64,000 nucleotides of DNA from Herbaspirillum sp. RV1423 (lineage in GTDB: Bacteria; Pseudomonadota; Gammaproteobacteria; Burkholderiales; Burkholderiaceae_D), in assembly GCF_000577615.1 (NCBI RefSeq), contig NZ_CBXX010000011.1, positions 78,286-142,285 of the forward strand. The letters are read 5' to 3'. The position numbers were made by a program, and so were the translations under genes. Below, one piece after another: positions 33,266 through 41,998 of this stretch. Below the pieces are notes generated by a model. The model had not been told where the DNA came from. It searched no databases and worked only from the letters and a program-made list of their open reading frames with translations. Positions within the stretch are counted from its first letter, which is position 1; each line of letters begins with the position of its first letter.

Positions 33266-34669
33266 TCAACGCGCCTCGACCAGCACCGCCCTGGCAACAT
33301 CGGCGACAGCATTGCCTTCCATGACGATGATACGGCTGGATGCCGCTGGCGCCTGCGTTGCGCCCGGCGCCGCCAGTTCCCGCAGCGGTCCTATTGCCGT
33401 GCCATTGGCCACGCCCTTGGCGTCGGTCAGGAAACGCGCCACCGGTGCCGCCTGTCCATCCAGGTACACGCTATACGTGGTCTGCGGCTTGAGCTTGAAT
33501 AGCGACACTTCCAGCGCATCGATGACGCCGAGATTGCGCGACACCACAAAACCGCGCGCGTCGCCCGGTCCCGCCGACGTTGCCTGCAAGCGAATATTCA
33601 GCGGATCGCTGTTGACGCGCGGCACCAGGTTGCCGGTGCCGCCATCGGCGCCCGCCACATGCGACAGGTACACCAACGCCTGCGGCGCCTGGCCGCCGCC
33701 GATGTGCGCTATCACCTGGTTCTTGGCGGGATCGATGACCTCGACGCCATCGCCGTTCTCCAGGCCGACGTAAACACGACTGCTGTCGTCCGAAGTCCAG
33801 ATGCCATGCGGGAGCGCACCGGTTGGAATGGTCGCCACCAATTTGGCTTCCTTGTCGGTGGTGTAGACCTTGACGACATTCTCGCCGCCGATTGTCACGT
33901 AAGCCAACACCTTGCCGCCCACTTTGGCGAAGGAAAGATGGTTGGTGATGAAGCCGGTGTCGATGACGCCGGTCACTTCCAGCGTCCTCGTGTCGATGCG
34001 CGTGACCTTGCCGACATCCTTATGCGTCATCCACATTTCCTTGTAATCCGGCGTGAATTGCAGGAACGGCGAGAACGGGCTGACCACGTCGATTTTCTTG
34101 ACGATCTGATGCGACTTGACGTCGATGACATCGACCTGCGGCGTAAAACTGGACACCGCAAAAGCCAGCTTGCCGTCCGGCATGAACTGCACCATTCCCG
34201 GACCGACGCCGGTCTGGATGCGACGGGTTTCCTTGAAGCTGACCGGATCGATCACCGAAATGTAATCCTCGCCGCGCACCACGACCCAGACTTCCTTGCC
34301 GTCGGCGCTGAAGAATCCTTCATGCGGCGAACGCCCGACATAGGTGATGCCCTTGACCTGGTTGGTCGCGGTGTCGATGAAGGTCACGGAATTGGAACCG
34401 TTGGAAACGACCAGCAGCGTCTTGTGATCCGGCGAAAAACCCATGCCGTGCACGTTGATCTGCCCCTTGTACAGCGGCGACAGCACATCCGGACGCGGAT
34501 TGCCCAGGCGGATCTGGCCGACCAGTGTATTGGTGGCAGGATTGATGACGGTGACGGTATTGCTGTTCTGATCGGCGGTATAGACGCGATCGTCCGCCGA
34601 CGGCAAAGCCCAGGCGGCATGTGCAAACAAGGCGGCGACGGCGGCGAGCGCCAGAGGAGTTTTTTTCAT
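33266..34669 (-). CDS. exported YncE-like beta-propeller protein
   Basis: A 467-residue protein. Signal peptide 1-22 (AHAAWALPSAD), then six to seven beta-propeller repeats of the YVTN/PQQ type: VYTADQNSNTVTVINPATNT, VSNGSNSVTFIDTATNQV, VEVIDPAKNQVIAHIGGG. A C-terminal domain of about 110 residues without propeller repeats follows. The blades could bind a cofactor or polymer; none is shown. It is the second gene after a DUF305 protein and follows it by 53 bases, so both share the CusR/HprR-like box at 35345. Confidence 0.85.
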   Translation of the reverse strand: MKKTPLALAAVAALFAHAAWALPSADDRVYTADQNSNTVTVINPATNTLVGQIRLGNPRPDVLSPLYKGQINVHGMGFSPDHKTLLVVSNGSNSVTFIDTATNQVKGITYVGRSPHEGFFSADGKEVWVVVRGEDYISVIDPVSFKETRRIQTGVGPGMVQFMPDGKLAFAVSSFTPQVDVIDVKSHQIVKKIDVVSPFSPFLQFTPDYKEMWMTHKDVGKVTRIDTRTLEVTGVIDTGFITNHLSFAKVGGKVLAYVTIGGENVVKVYTTDKEAKLVATIPTGALPHGIWTSDDSSRVYVGLENGDGVEVIDPAKNQVIAHIGGGQAPQALVYLSHVAGADGGTGNLVPRVNSDPLNIRLQATSAGPGDARGFVVSRNLGVIDALEVSLFKLKPQTTYSVYLDGQAAPVARFLTDAKGVANGTAIGPLRELAAPGATQAPAASSRIIVMEGNAVADVARAVLVEAR

Positions 34670-34722
34670 ATCGGTGATGTCCCTGAAGATGGAATGAGAA
34701 TGGAAATGCAATGTCTTGTCGA

Positions 34723-35220
34723 CTACTTGTTGCCCGTGTCGTCCATGTCGCCATGACGCCGCAGCCACGCTTGCATGACGCGGATTTCGGTTTGCTGCTC
34801 GGTAATAATGCCCAGCGCCAGATTGCGGATTTCCGGATCGTCGGAATACAGCAGCACCGCCTTGGCCATGTCTACCGCGCCCTGATGATGCGGCATCATC
34901 ATCGTGACGAAATCATGCTCGGCCTTGCCGCTCATCGGCGCATGCGCCATGCCGTAGTCCATCACCGCCATAGCGTCGTCCATCAGCCCTGCAAACGGCT
35001 TGGCGGTGCTGGCGATGAATACCGGAGCCGAGGCGGACGCGGACATCGCCATGCTGTTGCCGGTTGCTTCGTGATGATGATGCATCTCCTGCGCGAGAGC
35101 ATCGCCGCTGCTGCACAGAAAAATCGCGGCCATGACGACCGCACTTGCGATCATGGCGGCGCCGGCGACATGCCGGTGTCCGCGCACGATCTTATTCGTG
35201 ACTTGCATTGTTCGCTGCAT
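34723..35220 (-). CDS. exported DUF305 protein (metal-resistance type)
   Basis: A 165-residue protein with a signal peptide or anchor (about 15-42) followed by a His/Met-rich mature part. The DUF305 core is HDFVTMMMPHHQGAVDMAKAVL with the invariant MPHH and a second EIRNLALGIITEQQTEI helix; HHHHEATG and MSAS add metal ligands. DUF305 proteins belong to the ferritin-like helix group and are linked to copper resistance. AAGGAGG precedes the start at 35220, which is preferred over a farther start. A CusR/HprR-type palindrome lies 125 bases upstream. Confidence 0.9.
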   Translation of the reverse strand: MQRTMQVTNKIVRGHRHVAGAAMIASAVVMAAIFLCSSGDALAQEMHHHHEATGNSMAMSASASAPVFIASTAKPFAGLMDDAMAVMDYGMAHAPMSGKAEHDFVTMMMPHHQGAVDMAKAVLLYSDDPEIRNLALGIITEQQTEIRVMQAWLRRHGDMDDTGNK

Positions 35221-35344
35221 GCCAACCTCCTTGTCTCTTTTATGAATGGAGCGGAAAGATGTTCCTGGCCGATTCAGTTTTCCTGAAAGGCCAGGCACAC
35301 GATCAGTCTAGGAGGCGAGCCGGGTTAAACGGATGACAAAGCGG

Positions 35345-35358
35345 TGACAAATTTGTCA
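35345..35358. promoter_or_regulatory. CusR/HprR-type box upstream of the DUF305-propeller operon
   Basis: TGACAA-AT-TTGTCA is a perfect palindrome, identical to one in front of msrP and the response-regulator gene. It lies 125 bases before the DUF305 start codon. The consensus of the E. coli CusR/HprR box is TGACAANNTTGTCA. A further TGACAAA word lies beside it at 35334-35340. Confidence 0.75.
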
Positions 35359-35393
35359 TGCTTCCATCGCGCGGACGGAAGCAAGGGGACAAA

Positions 35394-36113
35394 TCAATAG
35401 CGGAAGACGGTGACGGGCGCGGCGCGATAATCGGCCGGGAAGAGTCGCTTGAAATTTTCCAGTTTGGGCAAATCGAAACGCGCGATATAGCCCTGCGTCG
35501 GATGCAGCGTGGCGAAGTCCTGATGATAATCTTCCGCAGCATAAAACGCCGTGGCCGGCAACGGCGTCAGTTGCGTGACGATGCGCGCGGGATAGACTTT
35601 CGCGGCATCGAGCTGCGCGATGTAGTCGGCGGCGATCCGCTTCTGCTCATCGCTCTGGTAAAAGATCGCCGACCTGTATTGCGTGCCGCTGTCCGGTCCC
35701 TGGCGATTGAGCTGGGTCGGATCGTGCACTACCGAAAAATAAATCTGCAGGATCTTGCCGTATGAGATCTTGCGCGGGTCGAAAGTGATCTTGACCGATT
35801 CGGCGTGTCCGGTCGAACCGGTGCCGACCATCTCGTAGTGCGCATTGTCCTTGCTGCCGCCGGCATAGCCGGACACCGCGCCGGTCACCCCCGACGTATG
35901 CTGGAATACCGCCTGCACGCCCCAGAAACAACCGCCGGCCAGGATTGCGGTTTCACTCGTTGCCGCCGCCGTTGCCCTCATTGCTGCGGGCGCGCTCCTG
36001 GGCGCGGGAATCGTGAAGGCGGACTCCGCCGCCAGCGACGGCGCGACGTGCGCCGTCCAGGCCGCCACACTCAACAACAGCGGCATGCCGTATTTTTTCA
36101 ATCCCATCTTCAT
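35394..36113 (-). CDS. msrA: exported peptide methionine (S)-S-oxide reductase
   Basis: A 239-residue protein from MKMGLKKYGMPLL at 36113; the upstream part of the frame overlaps msrQ and is not needed. Residues 1-30 are a signal peptide (APSLAAES). The catalytic motif GGCFWG has the reactive Cys62, and GSTGHAESVKITFDP plus DPTQLNRQGPDSGTQYRSAIFY complete the MsrA domain. MsrA is usually cytoplasmic, so this copy should repair oxidised methionines in the periplasm alongside MsrP. It overlaps msrQ by four bases and closes the msrP-msrQ-msrA operon. Confidence 0.9.
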   Translation of the reverse strand: MKMGLKKYGMPLLLSVAAWTAHVAPSLAAESAFTIPAPRSAPAAMRATAAATSETAILAGGCFWGVQAVFQHTSGVTGAVSGYAGGSKDNAHYEMVGTGSTGHAESVKITFDPRKISYGKILQIYFSVVHDPTQLNRQGPDSGTQYRSAIFYQSDEQKRIAADYIAQLDAAKVYPARIVTQLTPLPATAFYAAEDYHQDFATLHPTQGYIARFDLPKLENFKRLFPADYRAAPVTVFRY

Positions 36114-36784
36114 TGCTGCCCTTCTTTCATCAAATTCCCATCGGCATGACGCGCAAACAGTTGCGCCGCGCGCTGCCGGTTTTTTTGCGACAGCAGGCGC
36201 GTCAGCAGCAATACGCCGACAATTCCCGTGAACAATATCGGTTGCGCCAGCAGATTCTTGCCGGCTTTCACCCACCAGAAATGCAACACGCCCAAGGGTA
36301 CGATCACGTACGTCAACCGGTGCAGCCATTGCCAACGCTTGCCGCCCAGACGGCGCACCATGGCATTGGTGCTGGTGGCCGCCAGCGGAATCAGCAACAC
36401 GAAAGCCAGCATGCCGACCGTGATGAACGGTCGCTTGACCACATCCTTCCACATCTCCTGCACATCGAAAAAATGATCGAGCCAGAAGAAAATCGTGAAA
36501 TGCAGGAACACGTAAAAAAAGGCATACAAACCGGACAGGCGGCGCAAACGCACCAGCCAGTTCCAACCGGTCAGGCGACGCAACGGCGTCACAACCAGCG
36601 TGATGCAAAGAAAGTACAAGGCCCAGTCGCCGGTGCTGCGCGTGACGAACTCGATCGGATTGGCGCCGAGTTTGTCCAGAAAGCCGAACGCCACCAGCCG
36701 GACCAGCGGCAGCAAAGCCAGCACGAACAGCAGATTGCGCAGGTGCCAGACTTGCCGCGTCGACAGATTCTTCAAGGACCTCAT
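36110..36784 (-). CDS. msrQ: heme-binding membrane subunit of the periplasmic methionine sulfoxide reductase
   Basis: A 224-residue, six-span protein (YedZ family). LRRLSGLYAFFYVFLHFTIFFW and KRWQWLHRLTYVIVPLGVLHFWW provide the heme-ligand histidines in two helices; the FVLLIPLAATS helix is also typical. It passes electrons from the quinone pool to MsrP. Starts 14 bases after msrP and overlaps msrA by four bases. The order P-Q-A and divergence from a two-component system match the oxidative-stress role known for MsrPQ. Confidence 0.94.
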   Translation of the reverse strand: MRSLKNLSTRQVWHLRNLLFVLALLPLVRLVAFGFLDKLGANPIEFVTRSTGDWALYFLCITLVVTPLRRLTGWNWLVRLRRLSGLYAFFYVFLHFTIFFWLDHFFDVQEMWKDVVKRPFITVGMLAFVLLIPLAATSTNAMVRRLGGKRWQWLHRLTYVIVPLGVLHFWWVKAGKNLLAQPILFTGIVGVLLLTRLLSQKNRQRAAQLFARHADGNLMKEGQQ

Positions 36785-36798
36785 TGCGCCTCCCGTTT

Positions 36799-37773
36799 TC
36801 AGAAATACTTCTTCAGGTCCATGCCGGTGTACAGGCCGGCGACATCGTTATAGCCGTTGAACATCAGCGTCTTGCGCTTGCGGGCGAAGAAGCCGTCTTC
36901 GCCGATGCGGCGCTCGGTGGCCTGCGACCAGCGCGGATGATCGACGTTCGGATTGACGTTGGAATAGAAGCCATACTCCTGCGCCGCATACATGTTCCAT
37001 GCCGTTTTCGGCTGGTCCTTGACGAAGCGGATCCTGACGATCGACTTGGCCGACTTGAAACCGTACTTCCACGGCACGATCACGCGCACCGGCGCGCCGT
37101 TCTGGTTCGGCAGCACCTCGCCGTACATGCCCATGGTCAGCAAGGTCAGCGGATGGTTCGCTTCGTCCATGCGCAGACCTTCGGTGTACGGCCACTGCAG
37201 GATAGGATCGGACAGGCCGGGCATCTGCTTCCTGTCGGCCAGCGTGACGAATTCGATGTATTTGGCGTTGCCGGTCGGCTCGGACTTTTTGATCAGCGCC
37301 GACAGCGAATAGCCGATCCAGGGAATCACCATCGACCAGCCCTCGACGCAGCGCAGGCGGTAGATGCGTTCTTCCAGCGGCGCCAGCTTCATCAAGGTAT
37401 CCAGGTCCAGCGTGATGGGTTTCTTCACTTCGCCTTCGATGCTGATGGTCCAGGGCGTGGTCCTGAGCGTGCCGGCGGTGCGCGCCGGGTCGGCCTTGTC
37501 GGTGCCGAATTCGTAGTAGTTGTTGTAGGTCGTGGCGTCCTGGTAGGAGGTCGGCTTGTCCATGACCGCATAGGCGTTATTGAGCTTGGCCGGCAGTTTC
37601 TTCGCCGTGGCCGACTGCGCAAACGCGCTGCCTGCGCCAAGCAGGCCGCTGCCCGCAATCGCGCCGAGCGCGACCTTGCCGATGAAGGCGCGGCGCGAGG
37701 CGTAGATTTCCTGCGGCGTAATCTCCGAGGCGAGAGGAATATCGATCTGGTCGGGGCGGATTTTGATCAGCAT
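36799..37773 (-). CDS. msrP: periplasmic protein-methionine-sulfoxide reductase, molybdopterin catalytic subunit
   Basis: A 324-residue molybdoenzyme (YedY family). A twin-arginine signal reads [12 protein letters not shown] at about 26-37. The molybdenum-ligating cysteine is Cys142 in [11 protein letters not shown]. Further landmarks are [30 protein letters not shown] and the end GMDLKKYF. It reduces both methionine sulfoxide diastereomers in the periplasm with electrons from MsrQ. The start at 37773 faces the response-regulator start across 223 bp holding two TGACA/TGTCA dyads, one a perfect CusR/HprR-type box. Confidence 0.95.
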   Translation of the reverse strand: MLIKIRPDQIDIPLASEITPQEIYASRRAFIGKVALGAIAGSGLLGAGSAFAQSATAKKLPAKLNNAYAVMDKPTSYQDATTYNNYYEFGTDKADPARTAGTLRTTPWTISIEGEVKKPITLDLDTLMKLAPLEERIYRLRCVEGWSMVIPWIGYSLSALIKKSEPTGNAKYIEFVTLADRKQMPGLSDPILQWPYTEGLRMDEANHPLTLLTMGMYGEVLPNQNGAPVRVIVPWKYGFKSAKSIVRIRFVKDQPKTAWNMYAAQEYGFYSNVNPNVDHPRWSQATERRIGEDGFFARKRKTLMFNGYNDVAGLYTGMDLKKYF

Positions 37774-37880
37774 GGCGTTTTCCTGAAATAATGGATGGGT
37801 CGGGCCTGTTGCCGCCCGACATGCAATCTCGCGACAGCAGCAGATCCGGGCGGCAAGGCTTTTATCGCTCCATCATCCTA

Positions 37881-37897
37881 TGACAAAGGCAGTGTCA
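37881..37897. promoter_or_regulatory. secondary TGACA-N7-TGTCA dyad
   Basis: TGACA-AAGGCAG-TGTCA lies 18 bases from the perfect box at 37915 in the msrP/response-regulator intergenic region. The half-sites are right but the spacing is wider than in the perfect box, so it may be a weaker accessory site. Confidence 0.5.
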
Positions 37898-37914
37898 TCA
37901 AGATGGCAATTTGA

Positions 37915-37928
37915 TGACAAATTTGTCA
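37915..37928. promoter_or_regulatory. CusR/HprR-type box between msrP and the response-regulator gene
   Basis: TGACAAATTTGTCA, extended by GA and TC to an 18-bp perfect palindrome (37913-37930). It is identical to the site at 35345-35358. Its position suits control of both the divergent msrPQ-msrA operon and the two-component genes. Confidence 0.8.
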
Positions 37929-37996
37929 TCGAGCGTCCGGTCGCGAATTGTTAGAATGCTGCCACATCTACAGTGTAATCCGAAGCGGAATCCAGC

Positions 37997-38668
37997 ATGG
38001 CCATCCTTGTCATCGAAGACGACCCCAAAACCGGCGACTACCTCAAAAAGGGCTTGCGCGAGTCCGGCTATACGGTCGATCTTGCGCGCAACGGCACCGA
38101 CGGCCTGCACATGGCGATGGAACAGAGCTACGATCTGGTCGTGCTGGACGTCATGCTGCCCGGCACCGACGGCTGGCAAGTCATGAGCGCGCTGCGCGCC
38201 AAGCGCGACCTGCCGGTGATTTTCCTGACCGCGCGCGACCATGTCGACGACCGCATCCGCGGCCTGCAACTGGGCGCCGACGATTACCTGGTCAAACCGT
38301 TTTCCTTCACCGAACTGGTGCTGCGCATCCGCACCCTGCTGCGGCGCGGCGTCACGCGCGACGCCGAGGTGTACCAGGTCGCCGACCTGCAACTGGACCA
38401 CGTGCGCCACAAGGTCACGCGGCAAGGCGTCAACATCGTCCTGACCAACAAGGAGTTCCTGCTGCTGCACCTGCTGATCAAGCGCCAGGGCGAAGCCTTG
38501 TCGCGCTCGGTAATTGCATCGCAGGTATGGGACATGAATTTCGACAGCGACACCAATGTCGTCGACGTCGCCGTCAAACGCCTGCGCGCCAAGATCGATG
38601 CGCCATTTGAAAAGAAGCTGATCCACACCGTGCGCAGCATCGGCTACATGTTTTCGGAAACCCCATGA
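37997..38668 (+). CDS. OmpR-family response regulator (CusR/HprR-like)
   Basis: A 223-residue regulator. The receiver domain (1-115) has the phosphoacceptor Asp51 in VVLDVMLPG and Lys in YLVKPFS; the C-terminal winged helix (128-223) holds [21 protein letters not shown] and the recognition helix [17 protein letters not shown]. Sequence and neighbours place it with CusR, CopR and HprR, which respond to copper or to HOCl/H2O2. The DNA boxes at 35345 and 37915 match their known target. The kinase gene follows 10 bases later. Confidence 0.9.
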   Translation: MAILVIEDDPKTGDYLKKGLRESGYTVDLARNGTDGLHMAMEQSYDLVVLDVMLPGTDGWQVMSALRAKRDLPVIFLTARDHVDDRIRGLQLGADDYLVKPFSFTELVLRIRTLLRRGVTRDAEVYQVADLQLDHVRHKVTRQGVNIVLTNKEFLLLHLLIKRQGEALSRSVIASQVWDMNFDSDTNVVDVAVKRLRAKIDAPFEKKLIHTVRSIGYMFSETP

Positions 38669-38678
38669 AAGAAATCCG

Positions 38679-40109
38679 ATGAGGCCGTGGCGCTCCTGGA
38701 CGCTGGCGTTCCGCGTCAGCGCGTTGTTCGCGCTGATCGCCTGCCTGGTCGTCACCGGCCTCGGCATGTACCTGTACAACTCCGCCCGACAATCGCTGGA
38801 AGTGCGCGCCGACTATACGCTGATCGGCCGCGTCGAACACTTCCGCAACCTGCTGCACGACCTCTACAACGTCGAGCAGATGGAACAGCGCCCTGCCCTG
38901 TTCGAAAGCATGCTCGGCAACGAGCAGGACGTGCGCATCTTCCGCCGCCAGGGCGAGGCGCCATTCATCAACATGAACCCGGACAACCTGACGCCGCCGC
39001 CGATGACGCCGGTCGCCATCGGCGTGCCGCTGTCGATCGCGTCGCTGCACGACGGCATGCGCGCCGACGGCGTGCGCGTGCGCTGGGTGGCCGCGCTGGC
39101 CGAAGTCGGCAACCACAACGATACCGTCGAAATCGTCGCCGCCTATGTCATGACGCAGGAGTCGCGCATGATGACGCTCTATCTCTGGCGCGTCGTCGCC
39201 GCCGTCGCGCTGACGGTGCTGCTGACCGCCGTGCTGGGCTTTATCGTGCTCAGGCGCGACCTGATGCCGCTGACCCGGATGAGCAAACGCGCCGCCGAGA
39301 TCACGCCGGCCAACCTCAGCACGCGACTACGCGAAGAAGACGCTCCCGCCGAATTGCGTCAGCTCGCCGGCGCGCTCAACGCCATGCTCGACCGCCTCGA
39401 AAACGGCTACGAACACCTGTCGCAGTTTTCCGCCGACCTGGCCCACGAGATCAGGACGCCGGTCAACATCCTGATGGGACAGACGCAGGTGACGCTGGGT
39501 CAACGCCGCAATGCGGAAGAATATGAACAGTTGCTGGAATCGAACCTGGAAGAATTGACGCGCCTGTCGCGCATCATTGAAAACATCCTGTTCCTGGCAC
39601 AGACCGATCACGCCGAACTCACGGTCGACCGCACGCCGATCGCGCTGGCGGAAGAATTGCAAAAGATCGCCGATTATTTCGAAGGCGTGGCGGCGGAGCG
39701 CGACATGCATTTCGAAGTCGATGCCGGCCCGGATCTTGTCTGTCGCGCCAATCTCATCATGTGGCGCCGCGCCGTCAGCAACCTGGTGGTCAATGCGGTG
39801 CGCTACGGCGACGCCGGCACGGCGATCGGGATCAGCGCCCGGCCCGTTGCCGCAGGCGTCGCGATCAGCGTCGACAATCGCGGCGCGCCGATGACGCGGC
39901 AACAGATGGAACGCATGTTCGACCGCTTCTACCGCGGCGACAAATCGCGCAGCGAATACACCGAATCCAACGGCCTCGGCCTGGCCATCGTCAAGGCCAT
40001 CATGACTGTGCATGGCGGCATCGTGACGGTGGCATGCACAGCGACAGGGGAGATCAGTTTCAGCCTGGCGTTTCCCGAGCAGGCCAAACCGGCGCGTCAA
40101 ACGTCCTGA
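38679..40109 (+). CDS. sensor histidine kinase (CusS/HprS-like heavy-metal type)
   Basis: A 476-residue kinase: TM1 at about 10-32, a periplasmic sensor domain (33-170), TM2 near 172-192, HAMP, then dimerisation helix with His256 in SADLAHEIRTPVNIL and an ATPase domain with NLVVNAVRYG, DNRGAPM and NGLGLAIVKAI. This is the IrlR/CusS-type family. The sensor domain contains several Met residues (GMRADGVR, NMNPDNLTPPPMTP), compatible with copper or oxidant sensing. Co-transcribed with the response regulator. The signal must be tested. Confidence 0.9.
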   Translation: MRPWRSWTLAFRVSALFALIACLVVTGLGMYLYNSARQSLEVRADYTLIGRVEHFRNLLHDLYNVEQMEQRPALFESMLGNEQDVRIFRRQGEAPFINMNPDNLTPPPMTPVAIGVPLSIASLHDGMRADGVRVRWVAALAEVGNHNDTVEIVAAYVMTQESRMMTLYLWRVVAAVALTVLLTAVLGFIVLRRDLMPLTRMSKRAAEITPANLSTRLREEDAPAELRQLAGALNAMLDRLENGYEHLSQFSADLAHEIRTPVNILMGQTQVTLGQRRNAEEYEQLLESNLEELTRLSRIIENILFLAQTDHAELTVDRTPIALAEELQKIADYFEGVAAERDMHFEVDAGPDLVCRANLIMWRRAVSNLVVNAVRYGDAGTAIGISARPVAAGVAISVDNRGAPMTRQQMERMFDRFYRGDKSRSEYTESNGLGLAIVKAIMTVHGGIVTVACTATGEISFSLAFPEQAKPARQTS

Positions 40110-41780
40110 TCAGTCGCATTGCGCCAGCCGGCTGATGAGCGCCGTTTGCGCGCGCGCGATAACGCCGGCCCAGTCGCCTCTTTCTTCCTGCCTGAACAAA
40201 CGCGCTGACGGATACCACGGGCTGTCGTCGCGTTCCAGGAACCAGCGCCAGTCTGCCGCCTGCGGCAACAGTATCCATACCGGAACGTCCATCGCGCCGG
40301 CCAGATGCGCGACGGCGGTGTCGACGCTGATAACCAGGTCGAGATTGGCGATCAGGGCGGCGGTGTCGTCGAATTCGCGCAGTTCCTTGCCGGGCCAGCG
40401 CACTGCCGGCATGGATTGCAGGAACACGTGATCGTGCTGGCGCACTTCGGGTTGCAGCAGGAAGAACTCGATGCCGGCAATACCGAACAGGGGCGCGAAC
40501 AATTCCAACGGTATCGAGCGCGGCAAGTCTTTCTGGTTGCGCGCATTGCCTGAGCTGACGATGCCGATGCGCATGCGCGGCGTTGTTCCCAGCGCCTGCC
40601 GCCAGTACTCGCGCTTTTCCGGATCGGCATAGAGATATGGTGAACTTGCCGGAATCGTGTCCATGCGCGTGCCGAACGCCAGTGGGAGGCTCATCAGCGG
40701 CGACTGCAAGTCCACCTCCGGCAAGTTTTCGCCGATCGCTCTGACCGCAATGCTGCCGTCCGCGCTCAGCGTCTGCAGCAGGCGCTTCAGGTTGTCCGGC
40801 GCCTCCAGCACGACCTGTGCCCCCGACGCAGCCGCCAGCAAGGCGTAGCGGCAAAACTGTATGGTGTCGCCCAAGCCTTGCTCCGACCAGAGCAGGATGA
40901 ATTTCCCGTCAAGCGATTCTGCGCCCGTCCAGCGCGGAATCTGGCGATGACGCTCCGGGTCGACGAGTTCGCCTTGCCAGCGCGCTTCGTAAATCGGCCA
41001 TGCCTCGCCGAGCCGGCCGAGGGTCATGTTGTTCAACGCCAGATTGACGCCGGCGTCGGCGTCGCCGGGCTGCAAGCCGAGGGCTTTTTCATTGCTCGCG
41101 ATGGATTCTTCGTAACGGCACAAGCGACTCAGGCTGGCGGCGCGGCTTATCCAGGCATCGGCGAAACGCGGCTCCAGTTGCACCGCCTTGTCGGCGCAGG
41201 CAAGCGCCTCTTCGTCGCGATGCAAACCGTGCAACACAAACGCAATATCGAGATGGTAATGCGGCCGCTCCGGCGCCAGTGCGATCGCTTGCTGCAGGCT
41301 ATCCAATGCATCCTCCGGACGTTGAAGTCCCGCCAGCACCACAGCGTGTAAATGCCAGATATCGGGATTCTGCGGCGCCAGGCGCAAAGCGTGTTCCAGG
41401 GTTTGCACGGCCTCTTCCCGGCGTCCGAATTCCCGCAACAGCACCGCTGCCGCCAGATAAATATCGGCATGCTCGACACCCGCAGCGATCAGTTCCAGAT
41501 AAACGCCGAGCGCCTCCTGGCGACGGCCGGTCTCGTAAAGTATTCGCCCCAGCTTGTAATTGACCGCCGGATCGCCAGGCGACAGTCTCAGCGCACGGCG
41601 ATACAGATCGATGGCTTCAATATGCCGGCCCAGTCCGGCGCATACGCCGCCGGCCAGATGCAGCAAGTTGAAATCGGCGCTGCGTTGCTGCGACAGCGGC
41701 TGCAAAATGGTATGGGCCGCTTCCAGCTCACCATGCTGGAAAAACAAATAGGCCTGGGCAAGAGCGTCATTATTATTCAT
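40110..41780 (-). CDS. TPR protein with C-terminal glycosyltransferase-like domain
   Basis: A 556-residue soluble protein. Residues 1-280 are tetratricopeptide repeats (AIDLYRRALRLSPGDPAVNYKLGRILYETGRR is one unit written over about 55-90). The rest has the B-type glycosyltransferase look of the GT9/TPR group: LLWSEQGLGDTIQFCRY, VVLEAPDNLKRLLQT, GIVSSGNARNQKDLPRS, and the C-terminal DLVISVDTAVAHLAGAMDVPVWILLP. This group is known from flagellar-glycan or cell-envelope clusters. Monocistronic; the acceptor is unknown. The start MNNND at 41780 is used. Confidence 0.85.
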   Translation of the reverse strand: MNNNDALAQAYLFFQHGELEAAHTILQPLSQQRSADFNLLHLAGGVCAGLGRHIEAIDLYRRALRLSPGDPAVNYKLGRILYETGRRQEALGVYLELIAAGVEHADIYLAAAVLLREFGRREEAVQTLEHALRLAPQNPDIWHLHAVVLAGLQRPEDALDSLQQAIALAPERPHYHLDIAFVLHGLHRDEEALACADKAVQLEPRFADAWISRAASLSRLCRYEESIASNEKALGLQPGDADAGVNLALNNMTLGRLGEAWPIYEARWQGELVDPERHRQIPRWTGAESLDGKFILLWSEQGLGDTIQFCRYALLAAASGAQVVLEAPDNLKRLLQTLSADGSIAVRAIGENLPEVDLQSPLMSLPLAFGTRMDTIPASSPYLYADPEKREYWRQALGTTPRMRIGIVSSGNARNQKDLPRSIPLELFAPLFGIAGIEFFLLQPEVRQHDHVFLQSMPAVRWPGKELREFDDTAALIANLDLVISVDTAVAHLAGAMDVPVWILLPQAADWRWFLERDDSPWYPSARLFRQEERGDWAGVIARAQTALISRLAQCD

Positions 41781-41947
41781 GCGCGGATGTTAACACGCGT
41801 GGCCGATGCGTTGAGCACGGCCGGCCTCTTCCGTCAGTTCCTTGCGCCGCATGAGCGGCAATTTGCCTCCCCCTGATAACGTGCAACATCCGGCATTTCG
41901 AGGACGCTGCTACGTGGTGATGCGGCAACGCAGCGATTGTTTTGCTT

Positions 41948-41970
41948 ACTGAAATATCGTATATTTCAGT
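41948..41970. promoter_or_regulatory. operator palindrome in front of the GbsR-like regulator
   Basis: ACTGAAATAT-CGT-ATATTTCAGT is a perfect inverted repeat with 10-bp arms, 29 bases before the first possible ATG. A further half-site, ACTGAAAAT, follows at 41975. It is probably the binding site of the downstream regulator and may control the whole cyd operon. Confidence 0.8.
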
Positions 41971-41998
41971 AATTACTGAAAATTCAAAATATCAGACA

